From contig MU270024.1 of NCBI GenBank assembly GCA_021432635.1, forward strand, positions 1-64,000: 64,000 bases of DNA, written 5' to 3'. The notes beneath the pieces were generated by a model, which worked only from the letters and a program-made list of their open reading frames with translations, was not told where the DNA came from and made no database searches. Each line of letters opens with the position of its first letter. Within the stretch, counting starts at the first letter, position 1. Origin of the DNA: Thozetella sp. PMI_491. Its lineage: Eukaryota; Ascomycota; Sordariomycetes; Chaetosphaeriales; Chaetosphaeriaceae. This document shows, piece after piece, positions 1-11,099 of the stretch. Position numbers and translations under genes: made by a program.

Positions 1-90
1 GGGGAAGAGATGATAAATGGCCAAGAACTATAGTACTCTAATTAGTAGCTTCTTCAATCAGTCAAGAGACACGGGGTTCGTACAACAGAT

Positions 91-455
91 TCAGAGTACC
101 TTTTGGGTAGCTTCGAAAAGTTCAAATCGTTCCCGAATCGCAGAATTGGGTACGTAACGAGCCAGGTTCTGCCAAGCCCATGTGGGAATGATGAGCAGGG
201 ACTCAACGCGGGCCCGTGAGTATTGATCAGTGAAGTATATACATTGCCCGTAGAAGCGATCGTACTTCCTAAGTCTTCTCATTTGAGTCTTATCTAGCTT
301 ACACAGGTCTGGGATTGGATGTGGGTCCCACCCCATCTGTGGCCGCCATCCCTCCAGGCGGGTATTGGTAGTCTGGCATGCGCGATATAAGTCGAAATTC
401 TCGATTTCGTCTGAAGACGGTCCCCGAGACGGACAAATGATGTATTTTGATCCTA
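91..455 (-). CDS. Partial unrecognised gene, last exon only
   Basis: An open minus-strand frame runs from a probable acceptor (TAG at 455-453) to a stop at 93-91, about 120 residues. It reads as plausible coding sequence, rich in aromatic and charged residues, with segments such as GWDPHPIPDL, YDRFYGQCIYF and IIPTWAWQNL. No ATG precedes it in frame before a stop, so I take it as the 3' exon of a longer gene whose upstream exons I could not place between 456 and 804. I do not recognise the family. It could also be a relic of a gene that has lost its 5' end. Confidence 0.35.
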
Positions 456-804
456 GCCAAGTTCATCGTGGCTGCTTATTTTTGCTCAGCTGGACAACAA
501 CACCAGATCCTGACTAATACCGGCTGAAATAAGCATCCCGCTTCACGGTGGCCGAACGGAGATGGATGAAAGATCTCTTGGATAGGGCCATGTTAATTCT
601 GTTTGTCGCATTCATAAGCTTACTATCGGGTATTAGTTTGCTTTACAGGGCAGTTACTAATTAGTGAAGTGGAGGCTTTTGCGGTTCGAGGGTTGTACAT
701 TTAAACATTCCAGGATGCCGCTGCCGATTGACTAGGTACTTCTCGCTTTACTCGATCCCTATTCTTTTTTCGACACGACATCAACAACCTTATCCTCATT
801 GACG
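456..804. other. Intergenic, upstream of the SnoaL-like gene
   Basis: No convincing coding exon is seen here. It should contain the promoter of the gene at 805 and any missing 5' exons of the fragment at 91-455. No clear TATA box or repeat is visible. Confidence 0.4.
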
Positions 805-1311
805 ATGTATACTTTTATCAAGAGTGCACATATCTTCCTAGTTCTTGCTGCTTGGGCTCCCGTAGGAACGGCATTGCTCCCAGTCACCGACAGTGCTTTG
901 GGGGTGGTGCAAGAACGGCCATACTGCCCTGCCAGACCCGCATCTCCTGAGTTTCAGCGTGCCGCTCTTACCGAATTTATCAACGAATTCTTTTTCGAAG
1001 AAGGCATGGGAACTACTTCGTTGGAGGATTTTGTGAGCCGTGACTACATCCAGCATAACCCATACATCTTGAGTGGACGCAATGCGACCATCGCTGCTCT
1101 CGGAAGCTACTTTGACGGCGCCAACTTCACCTTCCTACAAATCCTGTTTGACAGCCCCTACGGTGCTGTCCACTACAAAGTCCAGTTTCCCGACTCCCCG
1201 CCAATCGCCTATTTCGATATGTGGCGCTTTAACGGAACTTGCATTGAAGAACACTGGGACGTAATCCAACCATTGCCCACAAACGCGACTAATCCGCTAG
1301 CTCTTTTCTGA
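805..1311 (+). CDS. Secreted SnoaL-like (NTF2-fold) protein
   Basis: Single-exon gene of 168 residues. The ATG at 805 is chosen because it opens a signal peptide (about residues 1-23, hydrophobic core FLVLAAWAPVG). The body has the hallmarks of the SnoaL-like/predicted aldol-condensation-type NTF2 fold: an N-terminal helical part (EFINEFFFEEG), the motif DYIQHNPYI, and a C-terminal strand pair ending FDMWRFNGTCIEEHWDVIQP. Four N-glycosylation sequons (NAT, NFT, NGT, NAT) fit a secreted protein. Family members range from polyketide cyclases to proteins of unknown activity, so no reaction is assigned. The length is slightly above the usual 130-150 residues because of the signal peptide. No obvious partner gene is adjacent. 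Confidence 0.8.
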   Translation: MYTFIKSAHIFLVLAAWAPVGTALLPVTDSALGVVQERPYCPARPASPEFQRAALTEFINEFFFEEGMGTTSLEDFVSRDYIQHNPYILSGRNATIAALGSYFDGANFTFLQILFDSPYGAVHYKVQFPDSPPIAYFDMWRFNGTCIEEHWDVIQPLPTNATNPLALF

Positions 1312-4300
1312 AAGAAAACGGTATGCCAAGTATATTTATCTCATCAAACTTGGCTAGCCTGTGGTCCTTGCTTTATTCGTTGGGAGGAGAAACGATTTGA
1401 CGCATTAGTCGAGCAGTAGGCCTTATCTGAACCACCAATCTAGTACGGTGACAGCCGTTCTTACCGAACTAGAGATATCCTACTGAGATTTTGGCCGGTC
1501 AACTTAGTAGTCTGAATGAATCTGAGACTAATCGATTATCTTCGTACTTTCTAACCACCCTTTGCCGCTATTCATGCGTCCTTGCCGCATGATCGCCCTA
1601 GTTTAAACCCAAGGCATGAGTGAGGCGTCCTGATTGTGGATGCGAATAGCGGTGTACTTACAGACGCAAACTCCTCTTCAAGGTTCTAATTGTTCTTACC
1701 AAAGCATGGCTCTTTATTGTTTGCACAAAGGATGAAAGCTCTTCTTTGGCGAATCTTAAATTTTCAGGTTTAAGTAACAAGCGGGAGTAAGTACACTGGT
1801 AGTTGGCTGGGGGACTTGAGGTGGCTTGTGCTGTGGCAGCTCTTAATTCTTTTAAACAACAGTATCTGCCATCTGACTTAAATTGCAGCTCAGTGCGGGT
1901 CTTGGGATAAGTTGCGTGTCCTATGTCGGTGGAATTAAAGAAAAATTTGTCCGCAACAGAGCTCAAGCTAGGTAAAACTGCTCCTGATCGGCTACTCCGT
2001 AAACAGTACTTAGACCGCAACGAAGATATTTATTGTATATCTAAATAGCGGACTGCGATCATCCATATTGGCCGTCTCCTCCTCAGAATAATTCTCAGAA
2101 ATTTCCTTAGGGATGATGAGGTTAACCGAAAACCCCGAAAGAAGCTGGGCGGCTCGATTTCGAGATCTGGCACGAAGAAACAAGGCTTAAAGAAATGATT
2201 ACACGCGCTAGATATCTGCACTTGTTATTTCCATGATGCGTTTATAACTGTAAATGTTTGGCCACGGAATTTAAAGACACCTGCCCCTGGTGACCGTAAA
2301 AGTTGCCTACTCTGAGATTCATATCCCCGGCTGTGGTATGGTTGGTGTCGACTTACCCAGCTACATGAATACTAGTGAATATATGGTAATATAACGCCCG
2401 AGGGCCAGTCACATTGAACAAGGAAGGGGCTTTCTAAATAATGTGGGACGTAGGGAGGCCACTCTAAAGTCAAATCAGGATGAAGGCCATGAAGTAAACG
2501 TTGCCGCCTGTCGTTCAGTGGCTTAGCACGGGTCGGAATCTATATTAGAATCTGGACCAAAAAGGTGCTTTGATCTCAGCACAGTTTTGACCTGAAATGG
2601 CCTTGTGACACATGGAAACAATTTCACGGGGGGCGAGCCACTTTGTTTGAGAGCGCTAGAAAATCTGCCTTGTCCTGGTCTCTGATGTGAGTTCTCTCGA
2701 GTAATACATTCGCAGAGTCCTCTATTCGTTTATTTTCTCGAGCGATTTCCCGGGAAGTGTCCGGGGCAATAACCTGGCTAGGGGCGAGAGGAAAAGGACG
2801 TTATGTCTTCCGTACTGTACTCTACGAGGTGGCATACACTGGACTGGCGCTAAGCTATTGCCAATACAAGGTATAGTAACATTACAAACTAATTTGAAGC
2901 ATTATCGATTCCCTACGTACCCTTGTATAGCCTCCTGGAAGGAGGAATGCATAAAACTATGTTCACAAGTTCCTCGATATCAGGACTGTATGTCCTGGGC
3001 CCTTAGCCCGTACTCGTACGACACTATCATTGCGCTGCAGTCGAGAGCGTGAAAATCGGGTCGTTCTCTCCTGAACTTAAGAAGAGCGAGCAGCTTAAGC
3101 AAAGAACGCTTGACTGCTTTGCATCGATATCCGCGCGAACGACGGCGAGCTTGGGAAAGCGGCCTGGCAACTGCTTTGGGAGGTACTATATGCTTACCTT
3201 ACTTCTGGAGCCTAGATACCACGGTGCTTTCCGAATTTAGCCACACCGGTCATATGAGCTAGTATGGGACTGGCGGAGGAATAGTTGAAAACGTAGGCTA
3301 GTATATAGCTATATAAGCTAGTTGATAAAAGAGTAGTTGCGATGGTCAGATACTTGCTTAGCCAGCTGCTCTAGAACCAAACTTAGCTTACAGCCAATTA
3401 TATATCCCCGTAGGGTAGTTGGATTGTATGTCATACAAGACAGTACGGAATGGTATATTGTGTCTACAGGTAGTGAGGTAATTGGGTAGCAAAGGGTATC
3501 CTGGCCAACTGTCCTTCCTATTTATGTTAGGTGAGTGACGGTCAAAAGGTCAGCTACCTAATGAGCCGGTTGCTGGGGGGATACCCTATGAGCCATAGTC
3601 GGTTCCAAGCTAAATGACTGACGATATTGAGACACGACGTGAGCTGGAACGATTCCATTGGTGACATTTATAGGTATATCACATTATTCTCTTTTGCTCT
3701 CATCCACAGGCACGCCGTGGGGTCAAGCACATCGGCGTGCACGTGTAGCAGCTTCGTTGGCTGTGCCTGTAGCCCATCTGCAGCACCCGGCACGGGAAGC
3801 TGGGGCAATTAATATTGGAGGATTTATGACTAGATTGAAAAGGAGACGCAAGATATGAAGACGGTCCGACAGGGGTGAAAAAGGGTCAACAGGATGGAAC
3901 GGTGGTTAAAAGGAGGTGTGGACTAGTAGAGGGCTTGATATAAAAAACAATAGCAGCCCCCGTTCTAGACCAAAGCTAGATGTTGATTCGCATGGTCATA
4001 ATCATGCACCCAGGACATCCAGGTTGGCTCATTAATTAAATATCCACACAGGACAGCCTAACAGCTCCACCCGGGATGACTCCCCGTCCGAGGGCTCTCG
4101 GTTCTAGCCGGGGTGGGGTGGAGAGTGGAGAATAGGGGTTGTGCGACTTTTTACATGGGATTTAATAGTGCATCACGTATTATCAATTCTTTGGAGGCCC
4201 TGTCTTGCACGTGGAACTACAGTAGCTGTCGCCTGCATTTGGGAGGCGCCATCTCTTGGATCACGCTGATCCCTGGGGGTGCAGCAGAGCGATCACGAGA

Positions 4301-4799
4301 CTTATGGTAGTCGTTATGTGTCTTGTCCAGATTAGCAAATTTCTCACCCCTGTCCATGGCGTGGCTTATCTCCAAGGCCCCCGCTCCTGAGCCTCAGCTT
4401 ACCATAGTAGCTAGGAATATCGACCAGGGCCCTGTCGGCACTGCCGTGAGGAAGTGGTACCAGTCGTCGAGCACAACAAAATAATCTCCCCAGGTTATTA
4501 ACTGCTTCACTAGGCCTGTGTAATAATTGTCCAAACTGTGACGTGTTTTCGGGAGATGAGCAAGGGAAGCCCCTACAAGTGCCAACAGGGGGGGTGGACG
4601 GGATTTCTCTGTGGCTACGGTATTTGAAGAGGCTTGTATGTCCTCTTCCGCATGTGAAAACGCCCACTCGCGTTCGCCAGTCTCAATTTTTCTTTCTTTC
4701 AAAGCTGACGACTTTCCTAAGCTTGGACCAGTTAGGAGCATAGAAAGGAGGGCCGGCTTCTAACCAAATCTTTTTGAAGTTTCGCCTGCGCATCAGACC
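1312..4799. other. 3.5-kb gene-free stretch
   Basis: Only short, codon-unlike frames occur on both strands. Nothing could be assigned: no repeat, no tRNA and no transposase motif. The last few hundred bases should hold the promoter of the repeat-protein gene at 4800. An open minus-strand frame at 4394-4741 has no recognisable domain and I did not accept it. Confidence 0.5.
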
Positions 4800-6131
4800 A
4801 TGTTATTCACCGTGCATCTCCGAGACAGGCTCCGGTCTATGTCAGACAAGACCTCGTCTAACAACAACAAAGAGAGCCTCAAGACCACAGCGCAAAATGC
4901 CACAAACACAACAACTGCGGACAGCCGCCGAAGCATAACCTTCGACTTTGACAACGAGCTCACTCGTCACCAAGCCTTTCGGATGAACTCAGGCAATGAT
5001 GATATGAGTGCGTCAGGCCAGGGCAAGCCGCCGCCAGCCTACTCGCGCTATCACCGAGACTCGGGAGTGTTCATGAGAAACGATGTCCGCGATTCGTCCA
5101 AGAGACGATCGACCCGTTCGCGAGATGTCTCGCCTATGTCACGGGGCTCTTTTTCGAGCAGCCGACCCCTTTCGGCGCGAATGCCACGTCTGTCCTCCGA
5201 CACAGATGATAGCAAACGCATGAGCCTGGGCTCTGCGATGGAGCAGTGGCGTCTCGAGGATGAAGAGTGGCAGAGCGCAAGAGGAAACGGTGAATCACTC
5301 ACCGTGCTGCTAACCCCGACGCTAACAACCACGTCGACGTTGTCGTCCACATCCGCATCCCAGGAGACACTATCTGCATGGCCTTCGCAGTCACCCTTTG
5401 ACGAGGGCAAGGGCAGGAGTCTTAGCCTTGGTGCGGCCATGGAGCAGTGGCGCCGCGAGGAAGATGAGGATGCAAGACATAACGGCCAGCTCATCTCAAT
5501 GGCATCACCACCCGCAGCTATATCTACGTACACTGCCCCATCCGGAGCCTGGCCGAAGCTGTCCAGGCGGTTGTTAGTATCATCCCCTGCGGGGGACGAG
5601 GGCCCCACTCCGACCCTAGGTCCCGCGATGGATCAGTGGAGGGTGGAAGCTGAAGAAGAGCTGCGGACGAGGAAGACCATGGGTGCAAAAATTCCGGTTC
5701 TGCTGCCGCTGGCGCCCTCCCGCTCCGTGTCGAAGTGGCCGTCGCGGTCGCCATTCAACAAGGAAAGCAGCAGAGATATCAGCATTGTCGCTGCCATGGA
5801 GCAGTGGCGCGTCGAAGCAGAGGATAATAAAGGGGGGGCCCAGCAACATACCGAGACGCCACAGCTGGATCAGAAGTCTGTACAAGCGTCGCCCTTATTC
5901 GGGGAAGACGTGAGTGGGCACAGGCTCGTCACCCTCGGCCCCGCCATGGAACAATGGAGGCTCGAAGAACTAGACCAGTGGAGAAATGATGGTGGGACCG
6001 CTGCAATCACTTTGCCCAAGCGCATCATTCAATCGCCAGCCTCCGGGCTCACGTCAAGGGTAAAACCCGACCGAGCAATGAGCCTAGGGCCAGCAATGGA
6101 GGCATGGCGATTAGAAGAGGTATGCTGGTGA
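4800..6131 (+). CDS. Disordered protein with six AMEQWR repeats
   Basis: Open frame of 443 residues; translation may start at 4800 or at the in-frame ATG at 4839. I do not recognise the family. The N-terminal third is Ser/Thr/Asn/Arg-rich and looks disordered. From residue 141 a 14-residue motif, consensus [MLVI]-[ST]-[LI]-G-x-A-M-E-Q-W-R-x-E-[ED], recurs six times at about 141, 208, 271, 327, 377 and 427, with spacing shrinking from 67 to 50 residues. Copy 3 has MDQW and copy 6 has MEAW. A secondary motif WPSxSPF precedes two of the copies. No signal peptide or membrane segment is seen. A basic residue stands near the Ser of several copies (KRMS, GRSLS), so phosphorylation is possible (inference). 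The frame ends three residues after the sixth copy, where GTATGC could be a splice donor, so the C-terminus is uncertain. It may be a peptide-binding or scaffolding repeat. Confidence 0.7.
   Translation: MLFTVHLRDRLRSMSDKTSSNNNKESLKTTAQNATNTTTADSRRSITFDFDNELTRHQAFRMNSGNDDMSASGQGKPPPAYSRYHRDSGVFMRNDVRDSSKRRSTRSRDVSPMSRGSFSSSRPLSARMPRLSSDTDDSKRMSLGSAMEQWRLEDEEWQSARGNGESLTVLLTPTLTTTSTLSSTSASQETLSAWPSQSPFDEGKGRSLSLGAAMEQWRREEDEDARHNGQLISMASPPAAISTYTAPSGAWPKLSRRLLVSSPAGDEGPTPTLGPAMDQWRVEAEEELRTRKTMGAKIPVLLPLAPSRSVSKWPSRSPFNKESSRDISIVAAMEQWRVEAEDNKGGAQQHTETPQLDQKSVQASPLFGEDVSGHRLVTLGPAMEQWRLEELDQWRNDGGTAAITLPKRIIQSPASGLTSRVKPDRAMSLGPAMEAWRLEEVCW
5218..6119 (+). repeat. Six-copy protein-coding repeat array (AMEQWR)
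   Basis: DNA encoding the six copies of the 14-residue motif in the gene at 4800-6131. Each copy is about 42 nt, separated by 108-160 nt of unrelated Ser/Pro-rich coding sequence. The codons differ between copies (for example ATGGAGCAGTGG versus ATGGAACAATGG), so selection has probably kept the amino acid motif rather than recent DNA duplication. Confidence 0.75.
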
Positions 6132-8176
6132 ACTCTGGCCGGCATAGGAAATGTTTGCTGTATACTGTCTACGCAACGACATTATTAACCACTCTGTGTA
6201 ATATTTAGTAGAAAATCGCCGTGTATTAAAGCAAGATAGGTTCGATAGATGGGAAACACGGTTTAATGTTTACGACGAAGCTCTGCACTAGGAGAGTCCG
6301 GTATAATAACTAATATAAGATCCTGTATAGGCTTTGTGCATCAAGTGGTCGTTGATTCCCACAGCCAGGACGCCAATCCGCTCCGATCCCTAAGTGATAG
6401 CAAACGGCGACGACTCAAACGCGCCCCTAAGGCTCTGAGGTGATGAATACCCGCCTGGGGTTCACACTACTTGGTATATGGACTGGTCAGCCCGACGCCG
6501 AAGTAGTCGATTCATTTGCCGGACAGAGACACGGCCGTCTCAGTGGACCGGGAAATAGGGGAGTTTCAACATAATAGCTTACCACTACGATACATGGAAC
6601 CCAACGTCATGAAGCTCTTGACCTACAGCTGCCTACGCCCATCGGCCGAAGCCATCTCGATCAAGAGCCAAAGTACGTACCTCGTAAGGTGCCTTGCGGG
6701 GTGGGTGCATTCGCGGCGAGATCTAGAACTTGCTATGATAAAAGTGCAACTAAATTTACAGTTTTTGGTGGTTGACATCCTCGAGGAAATCCCTGAATCA
6801 TAGAGGTATATAACATAAGGGACAGCTATAAAGGCAGATGTACATTTACAGTTAGAAATCATGACGGTTCGACACCTGCTTTGATCGGAATGAATAGGAC
6901 TGGCTTGCCTTCTAAAGACGCAGGCATTCCAGTAGTAACCCTTCGTGTTGTAATTATTTGAACGCGGGATAATCGGCAGAAAAAAATCCACGTAACCTTT
7001 CATCAAGTTCCACGTATAATTAGACATGATGAGGTGGAGCATTCTAATGCGAGATGAGAGCAGGTGCAGCTACAACCAAGCTGTGTGGCTTTGTAGATTA
7101 AAGCTTGATGCGGGACAATATCCTGGATACAGTGAGCTCGGAAGTGCAGTTGACCATCTAACCCTTGAGCCTAGGGTATAAGTTTGGTTGCCATGATGTA
7201 GATAACGAAGTAGTGGATCCGGAATTAATAGATTCTTATCTCTATGGGACCCCTAGGAGTGATAAGACGCGCTCACAGGGGCGCGATTCATTCATTCCTC
7301 GTGCCGTAGATAGGAACGTCACGTGTCGGCATCACGAATCCGTGACGTGAGGATGACGGCCCGACGGCAGACTAGCTAGTCACAGCAGTTGACCCTATCG
7401 CACAATCCTAACCGGTCATTACTCGGCAGTTCTAAACTCGAGCAGCAATTAGACGGCAACTATTTACGGAAATAATCCTGGATGAAATTAGAGGGTCGCT
7501 GAGCCAAAACTCGCCTACCAGGTTCTAAGCACCTCAGCAATGACCTAGATTGTGGTCTCGATTTCTATTGCTTGGAGGAGTGTCTGTACCTGGAAGTTAT
7601 AGCGGCGCTGCGCAACGGTCTGGCCTTCTGATACAATATAGTTGCTACCTAGTTTATCTTTCGCTGGGTCCACCGCGTCGGGCCGAGCAGATCGTAGCAC
7701 AATTAGCCGAGATGCATTTGATCGGTCACATACTCCCGATCTTGACGCTTTGATAAGGGGACCCACTCTAACCCCGCGTTCCTCCTGAGCACTGGCGCAA
7801 ACAATCCTTTCCATTGGTCACAGTCTATAGACGAGGTACCGTATAGCATATGCCGCTCTTCATCTAGGGCACATTAGCAACAGGTAGTCGTTGTCGATAG
7901 GCTGTCTCCCCGGTCCGAAGATAGTTGACCTCCTCGCCCCGTCGGGTAGTCTGCACGTGACTACTGCGGTGTACTACACTAATATCTGGTGGATGGTTGT
8001 CAGCTCTGGAGCTTTCCTACTAAGATAACATTATTTCCCGTTGGTACACGACCTTGATAACAAAGGTCGAATATATAAATATTCGCTGGGCGAGCTACTC
8101 GGAAGATGTTTCCCACCTAAGATCTCTTTAGGCATCCAAGACTGGATTCGGTGGACACATCACCTGCATACACACC
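6132..8176. other. 2-kb gene-free stretch
   Basis: No coding region is supported on either strand. An AT-rich TATA-like block lies near the 3' end (8069-8084). The remainder shows nothing I can name. Confidence 0.5.
8069..8084 (+). promoter_or_regulatory. Putative TATA box of the tannase gene
   Basis: The sequence GAATATATAAATATTC includes TATATAAA and is itself an inverted repeat. It lies about 100 nt before the ATG at 8177, a usual distance for a fungal core promoter. Assigned by position only. Confidence 0.45.
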
Positions 8177-9832
8177 ATGATTTCCCCCAAACCACTACCT
8201 GGATCTCTAGCATGGGTTTTGCTTGCCATCGGCCATGTCACCGGCTTTCGTGTTGCAAACGACGGGGCAGAGGTCCTTGAGACGTCGGCATGCTCCGCAT
8301 CAGCTATCGTCATACCCTCATTTACAGGCCTCGAGGTGACCAAAATAGAAGCTACGAAAGTCTTGAATGATTCAGTCACCTTGGACTGGGATGTTCTGTC
8401 CAACACCTTTGCGTCTGGTGTAGTCTCGGGGTTGAATTATTGCAACATCACCGTCACGACAATTCACCCCGGTTATCACAACATACCAATCAAAACTGTT
8501 GTGCTGTTGCCACTGCCTGGTTGGAATGAGCGCATGATGGGCATGGGAGGAAGTGGATTTACGGCGGGGAATATCCCTGGTCGCACGCAGTCACCTCTTA
8601 CCCTGGGCTTTGCAAGTGTATCAACATCAGCTGGTGTATCTGCAAACACAATGGCCAATGCCAGCACGGAAGCCGCTAGCTCAGATACATGGGCTCTGAG
8701 AAGCACTGGTAATGTTGACACAGAAATGCTCTCTATCTTCGGCTACCGAGCCCTCGGAGACGCGGCCGCTATCGGCAAGGCAGTGGTCACGAGTTTCTAC
8801 AAGCAGCCCCCGAAGTTTAAGTACTGGAACGGCTGCTCTACGGGAGGGCGCCAGGCGCACATGCTGGCGCAGAGATATCCTGACGCATACGACGGGCTAT
8901 TAGCTGGCGCACCAGCAATTAACTGGGCACGATTTCTCTCATCTGATATTGTACCAGAGCTCGTATTCATCAAAGAGCGTTATATTCCGCCACCTTGCGA
9001 GATGGCTGCCATCACACATGCTGCAGTGGAAGCATGTGACACGATTGATGGCGTCAAAGACGGCTATGTGATGGACCCGTCTAAATGCAATTTCACGGCT
9101 TATTCGATTCTTGGCAGGACTATTACCTGCACCGACTTGCCGAGTGGATTCGTGAACATCTCACTGGCAGCTGTTAAGGCAGCCGAGGCGGCCTGGGCCG
9201 GTTATCACACTGCGGAAGGCCTTTGGCGTTACTATGGTGTGAGTCGGTCTACAAACCTTACCGGCCCTGCTGGTGTGGTCAACACCAAGTGCGATTCAGC
9301 TGGAAGGTGTTTGGCCGCCCCGTTTAGTATTGGGACGAACTGGGTCAGAAATTTTTTGATGAAGGATCTTGACGCTGATCCTATGAACTTGACCATCGCC
9401 CAGTTTGATAGGCTGTGGCAACTCTCTGTCCAGGAGTGGTCGTCGTTCATGGGGTCAGACGACCCGGATCTGAGCGCATTCAGAAATGTAGGAGGTAAGT
9501 TCTTGGTGTGGCACGGATTGGACGATACGCAAATTCAGCCAGGCGGCTCTGAGGAGTATTTCAATCGTGTTCTGGCCGGTGATGCGAACGCAACGGATTA
9601 CCTAAGATACTTTCAGGCTCCAGGGGTCGGTCACTGCCGCAATGGTTATGGCGCATTTCCCGGCAGATCCCTCGAATCGTTGATGGATTGGGTTGAAAAA
9701 GGAATTGCCCCTGACACTTTGTACGGGAGAACCTGGAAGGGCGAAGAGCGACCAATTTGTCTCTATCCAAAGAAGGTAGTCTACAACGGAGGCAAGAACA
9801 CAAGCGCAATTCATTCATTTGCCTGTGCCTGA
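8177..9832 (+). CDS. Secreted tannase/feruloyl esterase family protein
   Basis: Intronless gene of 551 residues. Residues 1-23 form a signal peptide. The alpha/beta-hydrolase core has the serine motif G-C-S-T-G-G with Ser221, the acid in WHGLDD (Asp449/450) and His486 in GHCRNGYG. Cys220 and Cys487 next to Ser and His form the CS-D-HC disulfide typical of the fungal tannase/feruloyl esterase family. A calcium-binding loop is seen in the lid region (CDTIDGVKDGYVMDP, about 288-301). Several sequons (NIT, NAS, NFT, NIS, NLT, NAT) fit secretion. Family enzymes hydrolyse galloyl or hydroxycinnamoyl esters of plant phenolics outside the cell. Substrate specificity lies in the lid and cannot be read by eye. 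The length is normal for the family. Confidence 0.92.
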   Translation: MISPKPLPGSLAWVLLAIGHVTGFRVANDGAEVLETSACSASAIVIPSFTGLEVTKIEATKVLNDSVTLDWDVLSNTFASGVVSGLNYCNITVTTIHPGYHNIPIKTVVLLPLPGWNERMMGMGGSGFTAGNIPGRTQSPLTLGFASVSTSAGVSANTMANASTEAASSDTWALRSTGNVDTEMLSIFGYRALGDAAAIGKAVVTSFYKQPPKFKYWNGCSTGGRQAHMLAQRYPDAYDGLLAGAPAINWARFLSSDIVPELVFIKERYIPPPCEMAAITHAAVEACDTIDGVKDGYVMDPSKCNFTAYSILGRTITCTDLPSGFVNISLAAVKAAEAAWAGYHTAEGLWRYYGVSRSTNLTGPAGVVNTKCDSAGRCLAAPFSIGTNWVRNFLMKDLDADPMNLTIAQFDRLWQLSVQEWSSFMGSDDPDLSAFRNVGGKFLVWHGLDDTQIQPGGSEEYFNRVLAGDANATDYLRYFQAPGVGHCRNGYGAFPGRSLESLMDWVEKGIAPDTLYGRTWKGEERPICLYPKKVVYNGGKNTSAIHSFACA

Positions 9833-11099
9833 CGGAAATCCTGCCAAGTAAGCGCTATGTAGAGACACAGCAATACAACTCTGCCGACGTGTTAGGGTGA
9901 CAGGCTATATGCCTCCGTGGTCCATACATTACTAGGAACTATCTAATTAGCGTTGTGTATAAGTGCACAATATAGACTTGAATGAAGCTTGTCATAATTT
10001 CACGTAGCTGAATCACATTGCTTAGTGAAATATCAAGTGCCACAGGTGAATGCTGCGGGGGTGACGCTCACTTAGCTGCTAACCCAGGGATGGGCATTGG
10101 AGGGGTTTGATCTCTATTGCAATTTGCGAATCTTTGAATGCAAACCTTCTCACAGAGCCATCTAGGAGAAAGGTATCTCAGCAGGAATTCATGTGTGGTT
10201 GATTTAGTCGGTCGCTTCACTAAGAACATTGTGATGTGGTAACAGGTTATGGTCCGCATTCATGGAGGAGTACTAGTTTATGATCCTTGCTATTGATTCA
10301 GAGCTACCATGCCGGGAGTTGAAGCCAGCTTGGGGCGCACAGGGCTTCTTTTTATATACTAATAATCGTTCTATACTTGCCAAACTTATTACCAGACAAC
10401 TTAGGGGCCATACCGAATCTAATTGAGTGAAGATCTTTTTCTAAACGACCAGCCTGCTCCTACAATGTAGGAAATTGAACACCACCTATCTCGCTTTTTT
10501 TTCTGGGACAAATCGGGGCTGAACGAGTATTGCTGTTACCCGCAGGATTCAAAATAGGAGCTCAAGAAGAAACTCTAATTTAAAGTGGCCGATCTCTTTG
10601 ACCCTATATATAAGCGGAGAGAGGTTCGAGTCTATCAAGGGGATGCGACCGGGGTTTTAGCCTGTCTATACACATCCCAAAGGTCCATAGGATCATTCGT
10701 GAATGATTCATGAGCCGCTAGGCTCTAAACTGCGAATCTAGCGTACTGCACGTCTCCCATAATACGGCATAGAACCTAGCTATCTTAGGAACGCTGAAAA
10801 GCGAAACCCTTGTCCTCATGTGTGATTTGTAATCAAAGCTTGCCAGCTTACTTCCCTATGCTCCACTTTCCCATGCTGAGCGCTGCTGTGCTACTGTCAA
10901 GTTGTCCTCTAGATCGGCCGCACCCTGCTGACCCTAAGCCAAAGAATGTATAACTACGTCCAATTCTCAGGCAGCGGACAGTCGACTTAGCAGCCGTGCT
11001 TGCGTAGAATCGAGTCTGGTTTCGAAGCTTTTCTAATACTTCGACCCCCCTTGTTTCACCTGATTAGCCTGCTTCGTGTGCTAGCGTTTAGGAGAGACC
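9833..11099. other. Intergenic, tannase to GST
   Basis: No gene is supported. A TATATATAAG element at about 10605-10614 lies roughly 490 nt before the GST ATG, which would allow a long 5' UTR or a 5' UTR intron. Nothing else is recognised. Confidence 0.4.

Noticed and set aside
4394-4741. Minus-strand open frame of 115 residues just upstream of the repeat-protein gene
   Set aside because: No domain, no homologous pattern recognised, and a competing open frame overlaps it. Not enough evidence for a gene.
5051-5608. Long antisense frame (185 residues) within the repeat-protein gene
   Set aside because: It mirrors the Ser/Pro-rich, repeat-coding strand and is Ser-rich low complexity; a shadow of the real gene.
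11000-11099. N-terminal extension of the GST upstream of 11100
   Set aside because: It has no ATG, and the spliced model starting MAPFGTLYTL matches the family start.
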